Below are positions 26,225 to 34,307 of a stretch of 64,000 nt of DNA, in pieces. This DNA is from an uncultured Eubacteriales bacterium (GTDB taxonomy: Bacteria; Bacillota; Clostridia; Peptostreptococcales; Anaerovoracaceae). The translations under genes were made by a program, and so were the position numbers. Each line of letters opens with the position of its first letter. Positions within the stretch are counted from its first letter, which is position 1. Under the pieces are notes generated by a model. That model saw only the letters and a list, made by a program, of their open reading frames with translations, was not told the DNA's origin and made no database searches. The stretch spans positions 27,090 to 91,089 of the forward strand of contig OMXT01000008.1 in the NCBI GenBank assembly GCA_900315125.1, in the 5' to 3' direction.

Positions 26225-27142
26225 TTGAAAGAACTTGTTGGCTCGATCCAAAAGTTTTCGACGGAGGATGGTCCGGGCATCCGGACCACCGTCTTCCTCA
26301 AAGGCTGCCCGCTGAACTGCCGCTGGTGCCACAACCCGGAGCTCATCCGTTTCGACCAGGAACTGATCCAGATGCCGAACAGCTGTATCGGCTGCGGGGT
26401 GTGCATGGAGGTCTGTCCCCAGCAGGCGGTTTACATCGGGGAAGACGGAAAGATCGCCATACACCGGGATCGGTGCACGCTGTGTATGGAGTGCGCTGAC
26501 CAGTGTTATGCCGGCGCGCTGAAGAGGGTGGCAGAACCCATGACACCGGAGCAGATCATGGCGGAGGCAGCCCAGGACAAGGGATTCTACGACGAGACGG
26601 GCGGAGGCATCACCCTGAGCGGGGGAGAGATCCTGGCCAGACCGGACTTTGTTGCCCGGGTCATAGACCTTGCGGAAGAGGAAGGGATCGGCATCTGTCT
26701 GGATACATCGGGATACGGTGACGGAGATTTCCTCTTTGCCCAGGCAAAGCGAAAGACTGTGACGGATATCCTGTTTGATATTAAGGCGGTCAGTCCGGAG
26801 CTCCACGAGGAACTGACGGGAAAGCGCAACGACATTATTCTGGAAAATCTCCGGAAACTTGCGTCAGATCCGGAAACCAGGAGCAAGGTCTGGATCCGCA
26901 TGCCCCTGATCCGCGGTCTGAACGACAGTGAAGAAGAGACGGAGGCAGCGGCGGAGATGCTGCAGGAACTTGGATTCCGGCGCGTGGATCTGCTGCCCTA
27001 TCATGACCTTGGGATCTCCAAGAAGAAACACATCGGCGGGATTCAGGAGCGATTCCAGCCTCCGACAGAGGAGCGGATCGAGGAGATCCGAAGAAAACTG
27101 GAGAATCGGGGCATGGAAACGGGAATTTTTGGTAAACTGTAG
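26225..27142 (+). CDS. Glycyl-radical enzyme activating enzyme (radical SAM)
   Basis: 305 residues. The radical-SAM cluster motif is GCPLNCRWCHNPE (CxxxCxxC, about residues 29-36), and an inserted ferredoxin-like domain has two more 4Fe-4S motifs (CIGCGVCMEVCP and CTLCMECADQC, about residues 55-100). This three-cluster layout is typical of activases for non-PFL glycyl-radical enzymes. It would abstract a hydrogen from G764 of the preceding gene's product. The start is TTG at 26225, six bases after AGGAGG; a nearby ATG at 26221 is in another frame. Sixty bases separate it from the enzyme gene, so both are one transcription unit. Confidence 0.94.
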   Translation: MKELVGSIQKFSTEDGPGIRTTVFLKGCPLNCRWCHNPELIRFDQELIQMPNSCIGCGVCMEVCPQQAVYIGEDGKIAIHRDRCTLCMECADQCYAGALKRVAEPMTPEQIMAEAAQDKGFYDETGGGITLSGGEILARPDFVARVIDLAEEEGIGICLDTSGYGDGDFLFAQAKRKTVTDILFDIKAVSPELHEELTGKRNDIILENLRKLASDPETRSKVWIRMPLIRGLNDSEEETEAAAEMLQELGFRRVDLLPYHDLGISKKKHIGGIQERFQPPTEERIEEIRRKLENRGMETGIFGKL

Positions 27143-27289
27143 ACTGAGCACAATTATTAAAGAAATTATTTGTTGAAATATAATTATTAATTTGTTATCG
27201 TTATTATCAGATGTTGTTATCAGTTATTATCAGTTGTATCGCCTGCTGTTGAGAGGAACAGCCGGCGAGAAGAAAATGAGGAGTAGTTT

Positions 27290-28789
27290 ATGAGTAAAGA
27301 CAAAGGACAGGAGAACTCCCTGCACAGAGGGCTGAAAAGCAGGCATCTCCAGATGATCGCTATCGGCGGTTCCATTGGAACCGGTCTGTTCCTTGCCATG
27401 GGAGGCACGATCCGTGACGCCGGCCCCGGCGGAGCTATGGTAGCTTATGCCATCATGGGCGTTGTCGTATACTTTATGATGACGGCTCTGGGTGAGATGG
27501 CTACAGAGCTTCCCATTCCCGGCGCGTTCACATCCTACGCAAACCGCTTCGTAGACGAAGCCTGGGGATTTACCAACGGATGGTCTTACTGGTTCGGCAG
27601 TTCCATGACGGTGGCAGCAGAGCTGATCGCCGGTGCAATTATCGTTAAATACTGGTTCCCGGGAAGCAATTCCTCCCTGTGGGCAGCGCTTTTCCTGGGC
27701 ATTTTGCTGATGCTGAATCTGTTTTCTGTTAAGGGTTTCGGCGAAGCGGAGTTCTGGTTTGCCGGAATCAAGGTCGTCGTTACGATCATATTCCTGATCG
27801 TCGGCGTGCTGATGATCGTGGGAATCATGCACAGCGGCGAGGATGCCGGATTCCACAACTGGGTACTGGACGGCGGAAAAGCCGGCAAGGCGCCCTTTGT
27901 AAACGGCATCGGAGGCATCGTCGGGATCTTCATGGTAGCGGCTTTCTCCTTCTCTAACACAGAGCTGGTCGGACTGACTGCCGCAGAATCGGAGAACCCC
28001 AAGAAGGATGTTCCCAAGGCGATCCACAGTGTATTCTGGAGACTGCTGATTTTCTATCTTGGAACCATCTTCGTTGTAGCGACGCTGATCCCGTTTACGG
28101 AGCCTTCGCTGCTGGATGCTTCTGAGGATAACGTAGCGGCAGCGCCTTATACGATCATATTCCGCAACGCGGGATTCGCAGCGGCGGCTTCGTTCATGGA
28201 TGCGATCATCCTGACATCCGTACTGTCCTGCGGCAACTCTTCCATGTATGCGGCATCCCGAACCATGCAGCACATGGCGGAAAAGGGAGCTGCGCCCAAA
28301 TTCTTTGCTAAGATCAGCAAGAGAGGCGTTCCTGTTCGTTCCGTCCTCCTGACTGCTATCATCGCGGCATTTGCCTTCGTTGCGTCCCTGCTGGGCGACG
28401 GCGTTGCTTACACGGCAGCGTATTACCTCTGCGGTATCGCGGGCGTGTACAACTGGCTGACGATCAGTGTGGCGCACTACCGCTTCAGAAGAGGATGGGT
28501 CAAGCAGGGTCATTCTCTGGATGAGCTGGATTATAAATCGCCGTTCTACCCTGTGGGCTCCCTGTTCTGCATCATCGTGTGCGTCATCGTATGCTTCGGT
28601 GCGAACTGGTGGGTATTTACAGACTTTAACTGGTTTGATTTCCTTACATGCTACGGGATCATTCCTATTTCAATTGTTATGTTCTTCGTGTACAAGAAGG
28701 TTCGCGGAACCAAATGGGTACCTTACGAAGAAATGGACTTTACTCCGCCGGAGGGCGTTACGAGAGATGATATCTCCGCCATCGACTGA
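27290..28789 (+). CDS. Amino-acid permease, APC superfamily (AAT type)
   Basis: 499 residues with about 12 membrane helices. The N-terminus carries the AAT-family signature HLQMIAIGGSIGTGLFLAMGG, and helix 3 has the usual GEMATELPIPGAF. Members import amino acids with protons. It follows the glycyl-radical enzyme and its activase on the same strand after 147 bp, so uptake of that enzyme's substrate or precursor is plausible, though the AT-rich spacer may hold a separate promoter. The spacer contains a stem (GCTGTT/AACAGC) and three TTATCAG repeats. Ligand not determinable from sequence. Confidence 0.9.
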   Translation: MSKDKGQENSLHRGLKSRHLQMIAIGGSIGTGLFLAMGGTIRDAGPGGAMVAYAIMGVVVYFMMTALGEMATELPIPGAFTSYANRFVDEAWGFTNGWSYWFGSSMTVAAELIAGAIIVKYWFPGSNSSLWAALFLGILLMLNLFSVKGFGEAEFWFAGIKVVVTIIFLIVGVLMIVGIMHSGEDAGFHNWVLDGGKAGKAPFVNGIGGIVGIFMVAAFSFSNTELVGLTAAESENPKKDVPKAIHSVFWRLLIFYLGTIFVVATLIPFTEPSLLDASEDNVAAAPYTIIFRNAGFAAAASFMDAIILTSVLSCGNSSMYAASRTMQHMAEKGAAPKFFAKISKRGVPVRSVLLTAIIAAFAFVASLLGDGVAYTAAYYLCGIAGVYNWLTISVAHYRFRRGWVKQGHSLDELDYKSPFYPVGSLFCIIVCVIVCFGANWWVFTDFNWFDFLTCYGIIPISIVMFFVYKKVRGTKWVPYEEMDFTPPEGVTRDDISAID

Positions 28790-28834
28790 GGAAGTTCGAC
28801 TGTGCAGCATGTAGAGATCAAATAATAAGACAGC

Positions 28835-28851
28835 GCCGGGAATATCCCGGC
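28835..28851. terminator. Hairpin after the permease gene
   Basis: GCCGGGA / TCCCGGC with a 3-nt loop, then CTGTTCTTTAT. Placed 46 nt after the permease stop, between it and the convergent AraC-type gene. Confidence 0.65.
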
Positions 28852-28939
28852 CTGTTCTTTATAGGAAAAGATGAATGGTGGAGCGTGTACATTTACTCAG
28901 CATTTCGCCGCAGGGTGCGTGATCACCGGATCTTCTGTA

Positions 28940-30796
28940 TCACCGGATCTTCTGGATGAGGACGGTCTGGACGCCGATCCCCCGGAACTGGAGTTCCAGA
29001 TCCAGATGGGAATCTGCTTTTTCCATGTACGTGTCCGCCACGGGATTAGAGTAGACTTCAGGATGTACGTTGTACCGGGCTCCCATCTTCTCAGGAAATC
29101 CCATGCGGCTCATAACGGAAAACAGACTGTTATAACTGCTGGACGTGTATTTACTGACTAGATAATCGCCGGCAGGAATGCGGAAGGTCAGGCTCAGATT
29201 CAGTTCATCGTTGAAGCCGGACAGGGTCTGATCCGCATAGTAGGGCGTGCATGAGGATTCGCTGAGACCAAGGACATTACGGTTTGCATTGAATGCCAGC
29301 ACAAGCCATGCAGTACCGTCGCTGCTCAAACGGATCACACCGCAGTTTTCGTCTTCCAGCACGAGCTCTCCCGCGTTTTCGGTGAGCAGTTCCAGGCCGA
29401 AGAGGAGCGGTTTGGGCGTCCCGTCAGAAAGCAGTATGCTCCGCTGGCCTTTCAGCGAGGCGTCCTGTGTATCCTGGTCCCGGAGCATTAAACGCAGATT
29501 TTCTGCATCGCTGTGGATCCCGCTGTTATAGAGCGCAGCAAGTCCTGCGACAGAGTCAAATCCATAGCGTCCGCCGGCGGGCGGCTCAAAGCGCTTCTCC
29601 CGCGTCATGGAAAAACCTCTTTTGCGGGTGCGGCGTTCCCATTCGGCAAGCTCCGGTGACTTTTCTTCCTCAGGCAGAAGCAGGATCACAGGATCCTGGC
29701 AGGACAGACGGCGCAGATAATCGTATACCCTGTGCTGGAGCACGCGAAAATCGTCCAGTGTTACAAGGACAGTCACACTGCGGTGGAAAGGGCGGATCAC
29801 AGGCGTTTCCAGAGAAACTTCACTGCGGAATTCTCTGCGGGCGGCTTGTCGCAGCGAACGGTTCTGGGAAATGAGCCGCGACTGGCTGCGGTTCAGGACA
29901 TCCAGCGTACGGTGGATAGGAAGTTCCTCGATGGAAGGCGGATTATCGTCGGTCAGGATCCAGCCGCCGTACAGGCGGCGGTGCTCCTCCGGGCTGTGCC
30001 CAAACCAGCGGGAGAATGTTTCTTCATAGTATTTGACGGCAGAGAATCCCACAAGGGAGGCGATCCGGCTTATTTTCTGATCACTGCCCAGAAGGTAGAT
30101 CTCCGACCACTCCGCACGGGCGAAGGAAAGAAAATCCCGGAAACTGATGCCAAGATAGTCTTTGATCAGGTGGGAAAGATAGCTGGTGCTGAGATGCTCC
30201 ATGGCAGCCAGATCCGCCAGGGTGATCCGGGTGTCGTGATGTTCATAAACATAGTTTATGACATGGCTGATCCGCTCTTCTATCACTGGGTCGCCGCTGT
30301 CGAAGTGGACGACGATGTTGTCCCGGAAGGCGAAGAGATTAAAATACTTATTCAGCTGGTTGATTACCGAAAGACAGATGCTGATGCAGCTGTCCTGGTA
30401 GTTTATGTCCTTCTGAAGGTAGCAGGTCAGCAGCTTCAGCAGCGAAAGCCGCAGCTCCGGCAGGTGCCGGTTGGTCTGCCCGGAAGAATAGGTCCGGTAG
30501 CAGCCCAGAGGAAGGTTCGGGTAGAACTGGGTGAAGAACAGGTTGCTGACATGGATCAGGGCCGTAATGTTGTCCCCTGATGCTGCCTGCAGGGTGTGGA
30601 CTTCGTGACCGGCATTGGCGAAGATGTCCCCGGCCTGCAGTTCATAGGTGCAGTAACCGTTTCGGAGCAGGACGCTGCCCTCCAGGACATAGACAAGCTC
30701 CAGATCTTTATGGTAATGTATGGGATATTCCCGGATGTTTCCGACGGTGATGGAAACCGGAAAATCGCCGGGATAGGTTATAGCCTCCAGGATCAT
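28940..30796 (-). CDS. AraC-family transcriptional regulator with long C-terminal domain
   Basis: 618 residues. An N-terminal cupin sensor (PIHYHKDLELVYVLEGSVLL, ELQAGDIFANAGHEVH) is followed by the two-HTH AraC DNA-binding domain at about residues 180-280 (ITLADLAAMEHLSTSYLSHL, RIASLVGFS). The C-terminal ~330 residues resemble the GH39-like barrel/sandwich found on some Bacillota AraC regulators, without an obvious catalytic pair, so a sugar- or ligand-binding role is more likely. AAAGGAGG precedes the ATG. It is divergent from the aldo/keto reductase gene and convergent with the permease, so either the reductase or the glycyl-radical locus could be its target (inference). Confidence 0.85.
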   Translation of the reverse strand: MILEAITYPGDFPVSITVGNIREYPIHYHKDLELVYVLEGSVLLRNGYCTYELQAGDIFANAGHEVHTLQAASGDNITALIHVSNLFFTQFYPNLPLGCYRTYSSGQTNRHLPELRLSLLKLLTCYLQKDINYQDSCISICLSVINQLNKYFNLFAFRDNIVVHFDSGDPVIEERISHVINYVYEHHDTRITLADLAAMEHLSTSYLSHLIKDYLGISFRDFLSFARAEWSEIYLLGSDQKISRIASLVGFSAVKYYEETFSRWFGHSPEEHRRLYGGWILTDDNPPSIEELPIHRTLDVLNRSQSRLISQNRSLRQAARREFRSEVSLETPVIRPFHRSVTVLVTLDDFRVLQHRVYDYLRRLSCQDPVILLLPEEEKSPELAEWERRTRKRGFSMTREKRFEPPAGGRYGFDSVAGLAALYNSGIHSDAENLRLMLRDQDTQDASLKGQRSILLSDGTPKPLLFGLELLTENAGELVLEDENCGVIRLSSDGTAWLVLAFNANRNVLGLSESSCTPYYADQTLSGFNDELNLSLTFRIPAGDYLVSKYTSSSYNSLFSVMSRMGFPEKMGARYNVHPEVYSNPVADTYMEKADSHLDLELQFRGIGVQTVLIQKIR

Positions 30797-30907
30797 GGGT
30801 TCCTCCTTTGAATCGGGTGGTTAAACAGTATTATAAGACTTTGTTCACAGAAAATAAACAGGCAGGGTAAACAAAGGCCTGACCTGCCGGGTCTCAGGAG
30901 GTAAACA

Positions 30908-31780
30908 ATGGATAGAATTAAGCTTAACGACGGATCCTTTCTTCCCCGTCTTGGACAGGGAACGTGGCAGATGGCAGAGGACGACCAGAAGGCGCAGCGT
31001 GAGATCGAAGGGATTCGCTATGGATTGGACGCGGGGATCCCGATGATCGACACAGCGGAAATGTATGCGGACGGCAAGGCGGAGAGCCTGACAGGGGACG
31101 CGATCTTCGGAAGGGACCGCAGCAGCATGTATATCGTCAGCAAGGTGTATCCCCAGAACGCAAACCGCCGCCATATCCGCTCCAGTCTTCGCCGCTCCCT
31201 GAAGCTGCTGGGCACGGACTATCTGGATCTTTATCTGCTGCACTGGCGTGAAGATGCGGACCTTGCGGAAGTGGCATGGTGCATGGAACAGCTGAAATCA
31301 GAAGGCCTGATCCGCCGCTGGGGCGTTTCTAATTTTGATGTGGAGGACATGGAGGATCTTTGGAGGGTTCCCGACGGCAGAAACTGCTGCGTCAATGAAG
31401 TGCTGTATAACCTGGGCTCCCGGGGCATAGAATATGACCTGCTGCCCTGGCAGCGGGAGCAGGGCGTGCCTGTCATCGCCTATGGACCGGTGGGACAGGC
31501 CGGCGCCATGGTCACCCAGGACGGCGTATCCAAAGCTCAGCTCATGTCAGACCCGAATGTCATGGCTGTGGCAGAGGAACGGGGCATTTCCGTTGTCCAG
31601 CTGCTGCTCGCCTTCGTACTGCAGCAGCCCGATGTGGCTGCGATCCCCAAGGCCGTGAGCCGGGAACACATCGACGAGAACATCCATGCCCTGGATATCC
31701 GGCTGACGGAAGAGGAGATCGCCCGCCTGTCAGAGAGCTTCCCGGCGCCCACAGAGAAGGTGCCGATGGAGAAGTACTGA
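30908..31780 (+). CDS. Aldo/keto reductase
   Basis: 290 residues, NAD(P)H-dependent (beta/alpha)8 barrel. The catalytic tetrad is visible: Asp and Tyr in IDTAEMY (about residues 45-51), Lys in VSKVYP (about 78) and His in LLHWRE (about 110). The C-terminal AIPKAVSREHIDENIHAL is the cofactor-binding segment. It reduces carbonyls of small aldehydes or sugars; the substrate is unknown. AGGAGG precedes the ATG. The divergent AraC-type regulator suggests ligand-controlled expression. Confidence 0.9.
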   Translation: MDRIKLNDGSFLPRLGQGTWQMAEDDQKAQREIEGIRYGLDAGIPMIDTAEMYADGKAESLTGDAIFGRDRSSMYIVSKVYPQNANRRHIRSSLRRSLKLLGTDYLDLYLLHWREDADLAEVAWCMEQLKSEGLIRRWGVSNFDVEDMEDLWRVPDGRNCCVNEVLYNLGSRGIEYDLLPWQREQGVPVIAYGPVGQAGAMVTQDGVSKAQLMSDPNVMAVAEERGISVVQLLLAFVLQQPDVAAIPKAVSREHIDENIHALDIRLTEEEIARLSESFPAPTEKVPMEKY

Positions 31781-32227
31781 TACAGCAGAATCCGTCCGGG
31801 GAGAAATAATCATCTATCCGTAAAAAATCAAAGAACTGTGCGAAATTTCGATTAGAATGGAATCAAGCAACGCTTTGCGATATAAGTGGATTTATTAGAT
31901 TTCCTGATGGGATGGGATGACAAGTGATAAATTCAAATGCTGCACAAACGCCATCCCTCCCGGCATGAGGTCAACTGCCCTTGAACTGTGGCGGATTTCT
32001 TTGTATAATGAAACTGGTAAAGAAGCGGAAGCCCGGAGCTGTGCGACATGCAGAATTCACAGAGCGGACGCATGGCTGACACAATTTGGGTCTACAACAG
32101 GATTAATGCCGCAGTGCACAGGCAGGCTCACGATCCGCGGCGAACTCAGCGGATCGCAATCCGCGGCACGCTTCGCATCGCACAGATGCAGATGCAAATA
32201 AAGCAGATACATATACAGGGGTAAGGG
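31781..32227 (+). promoter_or_regulatory. cdaA promoter and long untranslated leader
   Basis: 447 bp without a credible gene. TTGAAC (31981-31986), 17-bp spacer, TATAAT (32004-32009) is a strong promoter, leaving a leader of about 210 nt. The leader has inverted CCGCGG elements around 32135-32170 and repeated CAGATGC/CAGATAC near its end, so it may fold. No known riboswitch was recognised. The 31781-31980 part shows nothing I can name. Confidence 0.6.
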
Positions 32228-33097
32228 ATGACTCAGATCGGTTATTTTTTCACCAATTTCATACAGACGACGGTGGCAGGGATCGGCGTTAATGATGTGC
32301 TGGATATCCTCATCACTACATTTGTTTTATATAAAATACTGGAATTTATCAAGGAGACCAGGGCCCAGCAGCTGCTGAGAGGACTGATCATTCTTGTCGT
32401 GGCCTATTTTCTGGCAGACATTCTGGATCTTCATGTCATACACTGGTTCCTGGGCGGGGCATTTACCGTCGGGCTTTTTGCCCTGGTCGTACTGTTCCAG
32501 CCGGAACTTCGGCGGGGGCTGGAGTATATGGGCCGCAGCAAGCTCAGCAGAGTCCGGTTCAACCAGGTGGATAAGGATAAGGCCAAGCATATCGCCGATG
32601 AAATCACCGACGCGGTGGCGGGATTCAGCGCCACCAGGACCGGCGCACTCATCATATTCGAAGGCGATGTGACGCTGGAGGATATTGCGGAGACGGGAAC
32701 CATCATAGACGCTGAGATCTCAGAGCAGCTTTTGGGAAATCTTTTCTATGAGGGATCGCCCCTCCATGACGGCGCCGTGATCATCCGGGGCGACCGGATC
32801 TACGCAGGCGGCTGCGTCCTGCCCCTGACGAAGAACAAGGATCTCAACAAGAGCCTGGGAACACGGCACCGGGCGGGCATAGGGATTACAGAAAACTCCG
32901 ATGCGGTCTCCCTGATCGTCAGTGAAGAGACAGGCATTATTTCCCTGTGCAGAGACGGCAGGATATCCCGGTTCATGGACCGGAAAACGGTAGAGAAGAC
33001 TTTGCTCAATATGTATATACCAAAGGACGAGGAAGAACCTTCGCTCTTTGAGAGAATCAGCGGCGCGCTGGGGAAGGGGAAGCATGTTTCAAAGTAA
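32228..33097 (+). CDS. cdaA: Diadenylate cyclase CdaA
   Basis: 289 residues. Three N-terminal membrane helices (to about residue 85) precede the DisA_N-type cyclase domain with the DGA motif (SPLHDGAVII, about 175-184) and RHR motif (GTRHRAGIG, about 210-218). It makes c-di-AMP from two ATP at the membrane and is the main housekeeping cyclase in many Bacillota, tied to potassium and cell-wall homeostasis. It overlaps the next gene (CdaR, its regulator) by 14 nt. GGGGTAAGGG is the likely ribosome site. Confidence 0.95.
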   Translation: MTQIGYFFTNFIQTTVAGIGVNDVLDILITTFVLYKILEFIKETRAQQLLRGLIILVVAYFLADILDLHVIHWFLGGAFTVGLFALVVLFQPELRRGLEYMGRSKLSRVRFNQVDKDKAKHIADEITDAVAGFSATRTGALIIFEGDVTLEDIAETGTIIDAEISEQLLGNLFYEGSPLHDGAVIIRGDRIYAGGCVLPLTKNKDLNKSLGTRHRAGIGITENSDAVSLIVSEETGIISLCRDGRISRFMDRKTVEKTLLNMYIPKDEEEPSLFERISGALGKGKHVSK

Positions 33098-34283
33098 GAA
33101 GGCAAATCTTATCATCTCCCTGGTCCTGGCTGTCGCTTTGTGGTTCTATGTCGTCGGGCAGCTGAATCCGGAGACCCGCAGGACGTTCCGCCATATCAAT
33201 GTGAAGACCATTAATGAACAGGTGCTGACTGACGAAGGACTGGCGGTCGTGGACGTCAGCGTGGATACAGTAAGCGTTCAGGTCACGGGCAAAAGAACCG
33301 CAGTAAACAGTCTGACAGAGAGCAGTTTTAAGGCGAAGATCGATCTTTCCGATGCAGCGGAGGGGACGAATCAGCTGAAGATCAGCATAACCGCTCCAGA
33401 CAGCGTTGAGGTCATCGACCAGTCTTCCTATAAGGCGACCGTTACGGTAGAGAAGCGGGTATCGGAGACACGGGACGTCAGCGTGCAGTACACAGGCAAT
33501 GAGGCAAGCGGAACGGAACCCACGACAACGGATATTTCCCCGTCTCAGGTCACGGTCAGCGGATCCCAGTCCCAGGTAGACCAGGTTGCTTCAGTCGTAG
33601 CAAAAGTCAGCGCGGAGAATATCAGCGACGGTGAATCCAGCCAGACGGCGTCGCTCACGCCGGTAAACAGCAGGGGAAAGACGGTTGATAATATCAGCCT
33701 TTCCACGAACAAAGCCACAGTTACGTCTGTCCTGCGCTACACGAAGGAAGTGAGTCTGGACGTGCCGGTCACCGGAACCGATGACAACGGATACAAGAGG
33801 ACTGTCAAGGCGCCGGATACTATTACCATCAAGGGTGACAGCAGCACGATCGATGATATTGACCAGATCAAGGCCCAGACCATAGATCTTTCCGATGTAA
33901 AGAAAAACACGAAAATCAAGATCACGCCGATCCTTCCTGACGGCGTAGAGGCGGCAGATGATTCGGAGGAACTGTACCTGACCGTTACTGTTAAAGCGGA
34001 AGAGGAAGGCGACAAGAGTAAGACGTTCACCCTGAGCGGAAGCGATGTAGACCTGAACGATGCGGAGGATGGACTGGATGCCAGGGTAGAAACTGGCAGC
34101 ATCAAGGTCACAGTTTCCGGCAAGGAGTCGAAGATCAGCGATATCAGCGAAAGTGACATCAGTCTCTCGGCCGACCTGTCCGGCCTTGACGCGGGAGAGC
34201 ATTCTGTAAAGGTCAGTGCTTCGGCAGGCAGCGGCGTCAGTGTGTCGGTATCGCCGGAGACGATCAAGGTAAATCTGGAATAG
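33084..34283 (+). CDS. cdaR: CdaR, YbbR-domain regulator of CdaA
   Basis: 399 residues: one N-terminal membrane anchor (ANLIISLVLAVALWFYVVG), then extracytoplasmic YbbR repeats recognisable by recurring V-x-V-x-G-x-x-S segments (ITIKGDSSTIDDI, ITVSGKESKI-like). In other Bacillota CdaR binds CdaA and modulates its activity. The start at 33084 lies inside the end of cdaA (14-nt overlap), which implies translational coupling; the GGGG-rich stretch before it is the likely ribosome site. Directly followed by glmS rather than glmM. Confidence 0.9.
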   Translation: MFQSKKANLIISLVLAVALWFYVVGQLNPETRRTFRHINVKTINEQVLTDEGLAVVDVSVDTVSVQVTGKRTAVNSLTESSFKAKIDLSDAAEGTNQLKISITAPDSVEVIDQSSYKATVTVEKRVSETRDVSVQYTGNEASGTEPTTTDISPSQVTVSGSQSQVDQVASVVAKVSAENISDGESSQTASLTPVNSRGKTVDNISLSTNKATVTSVLRYTKEVSLDVPVTGTDDNGYKRTVKAPDTITIKGDSSTIDDIDQIKAQTIDLSDVKKNTKIKITPILPDGVEAADDSEELYLTVTVKAEEEGDKSKTFTLSGSDVDLNDAEDGLDARVETGSIKVTVSGKESKISDISESDISLSADLSGLDAGEHSVKVSASAGSGVSVSVSPETIKVNLE

Positions 34284-34307
34284 CGAGCGTACAGAAAGGG
34301 GTTAAAC

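Noticed and set aside
26221-26499. ATG-started frame at 26221 in place of the activase start
   Set aside because: It is in another frame and reads through the activase as Pro/Gly/Arg-rich noise; the TTG at 26225 gives the conserved radical-SAM protein.
24344-26806. Long 820-codon open frame on the minus strand
   Set aside because: It lies opposite the glycyl-radical enzyme and activase genes, has no ribosome site and no recognisable domain: an antisense shadow of biased codon use.
31917-32201. 94-codon open frame before cdaA
   Set aside because: It has no ribosome site, overlaps the strong promoter at 31981-32009 and has unstructured composition; more likely leader sequence.
34284-34307. 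glmS ribozyme
   Set aside because: The gap between cdaR and glmS is only 24 nt, far too short for the ribozyme core.
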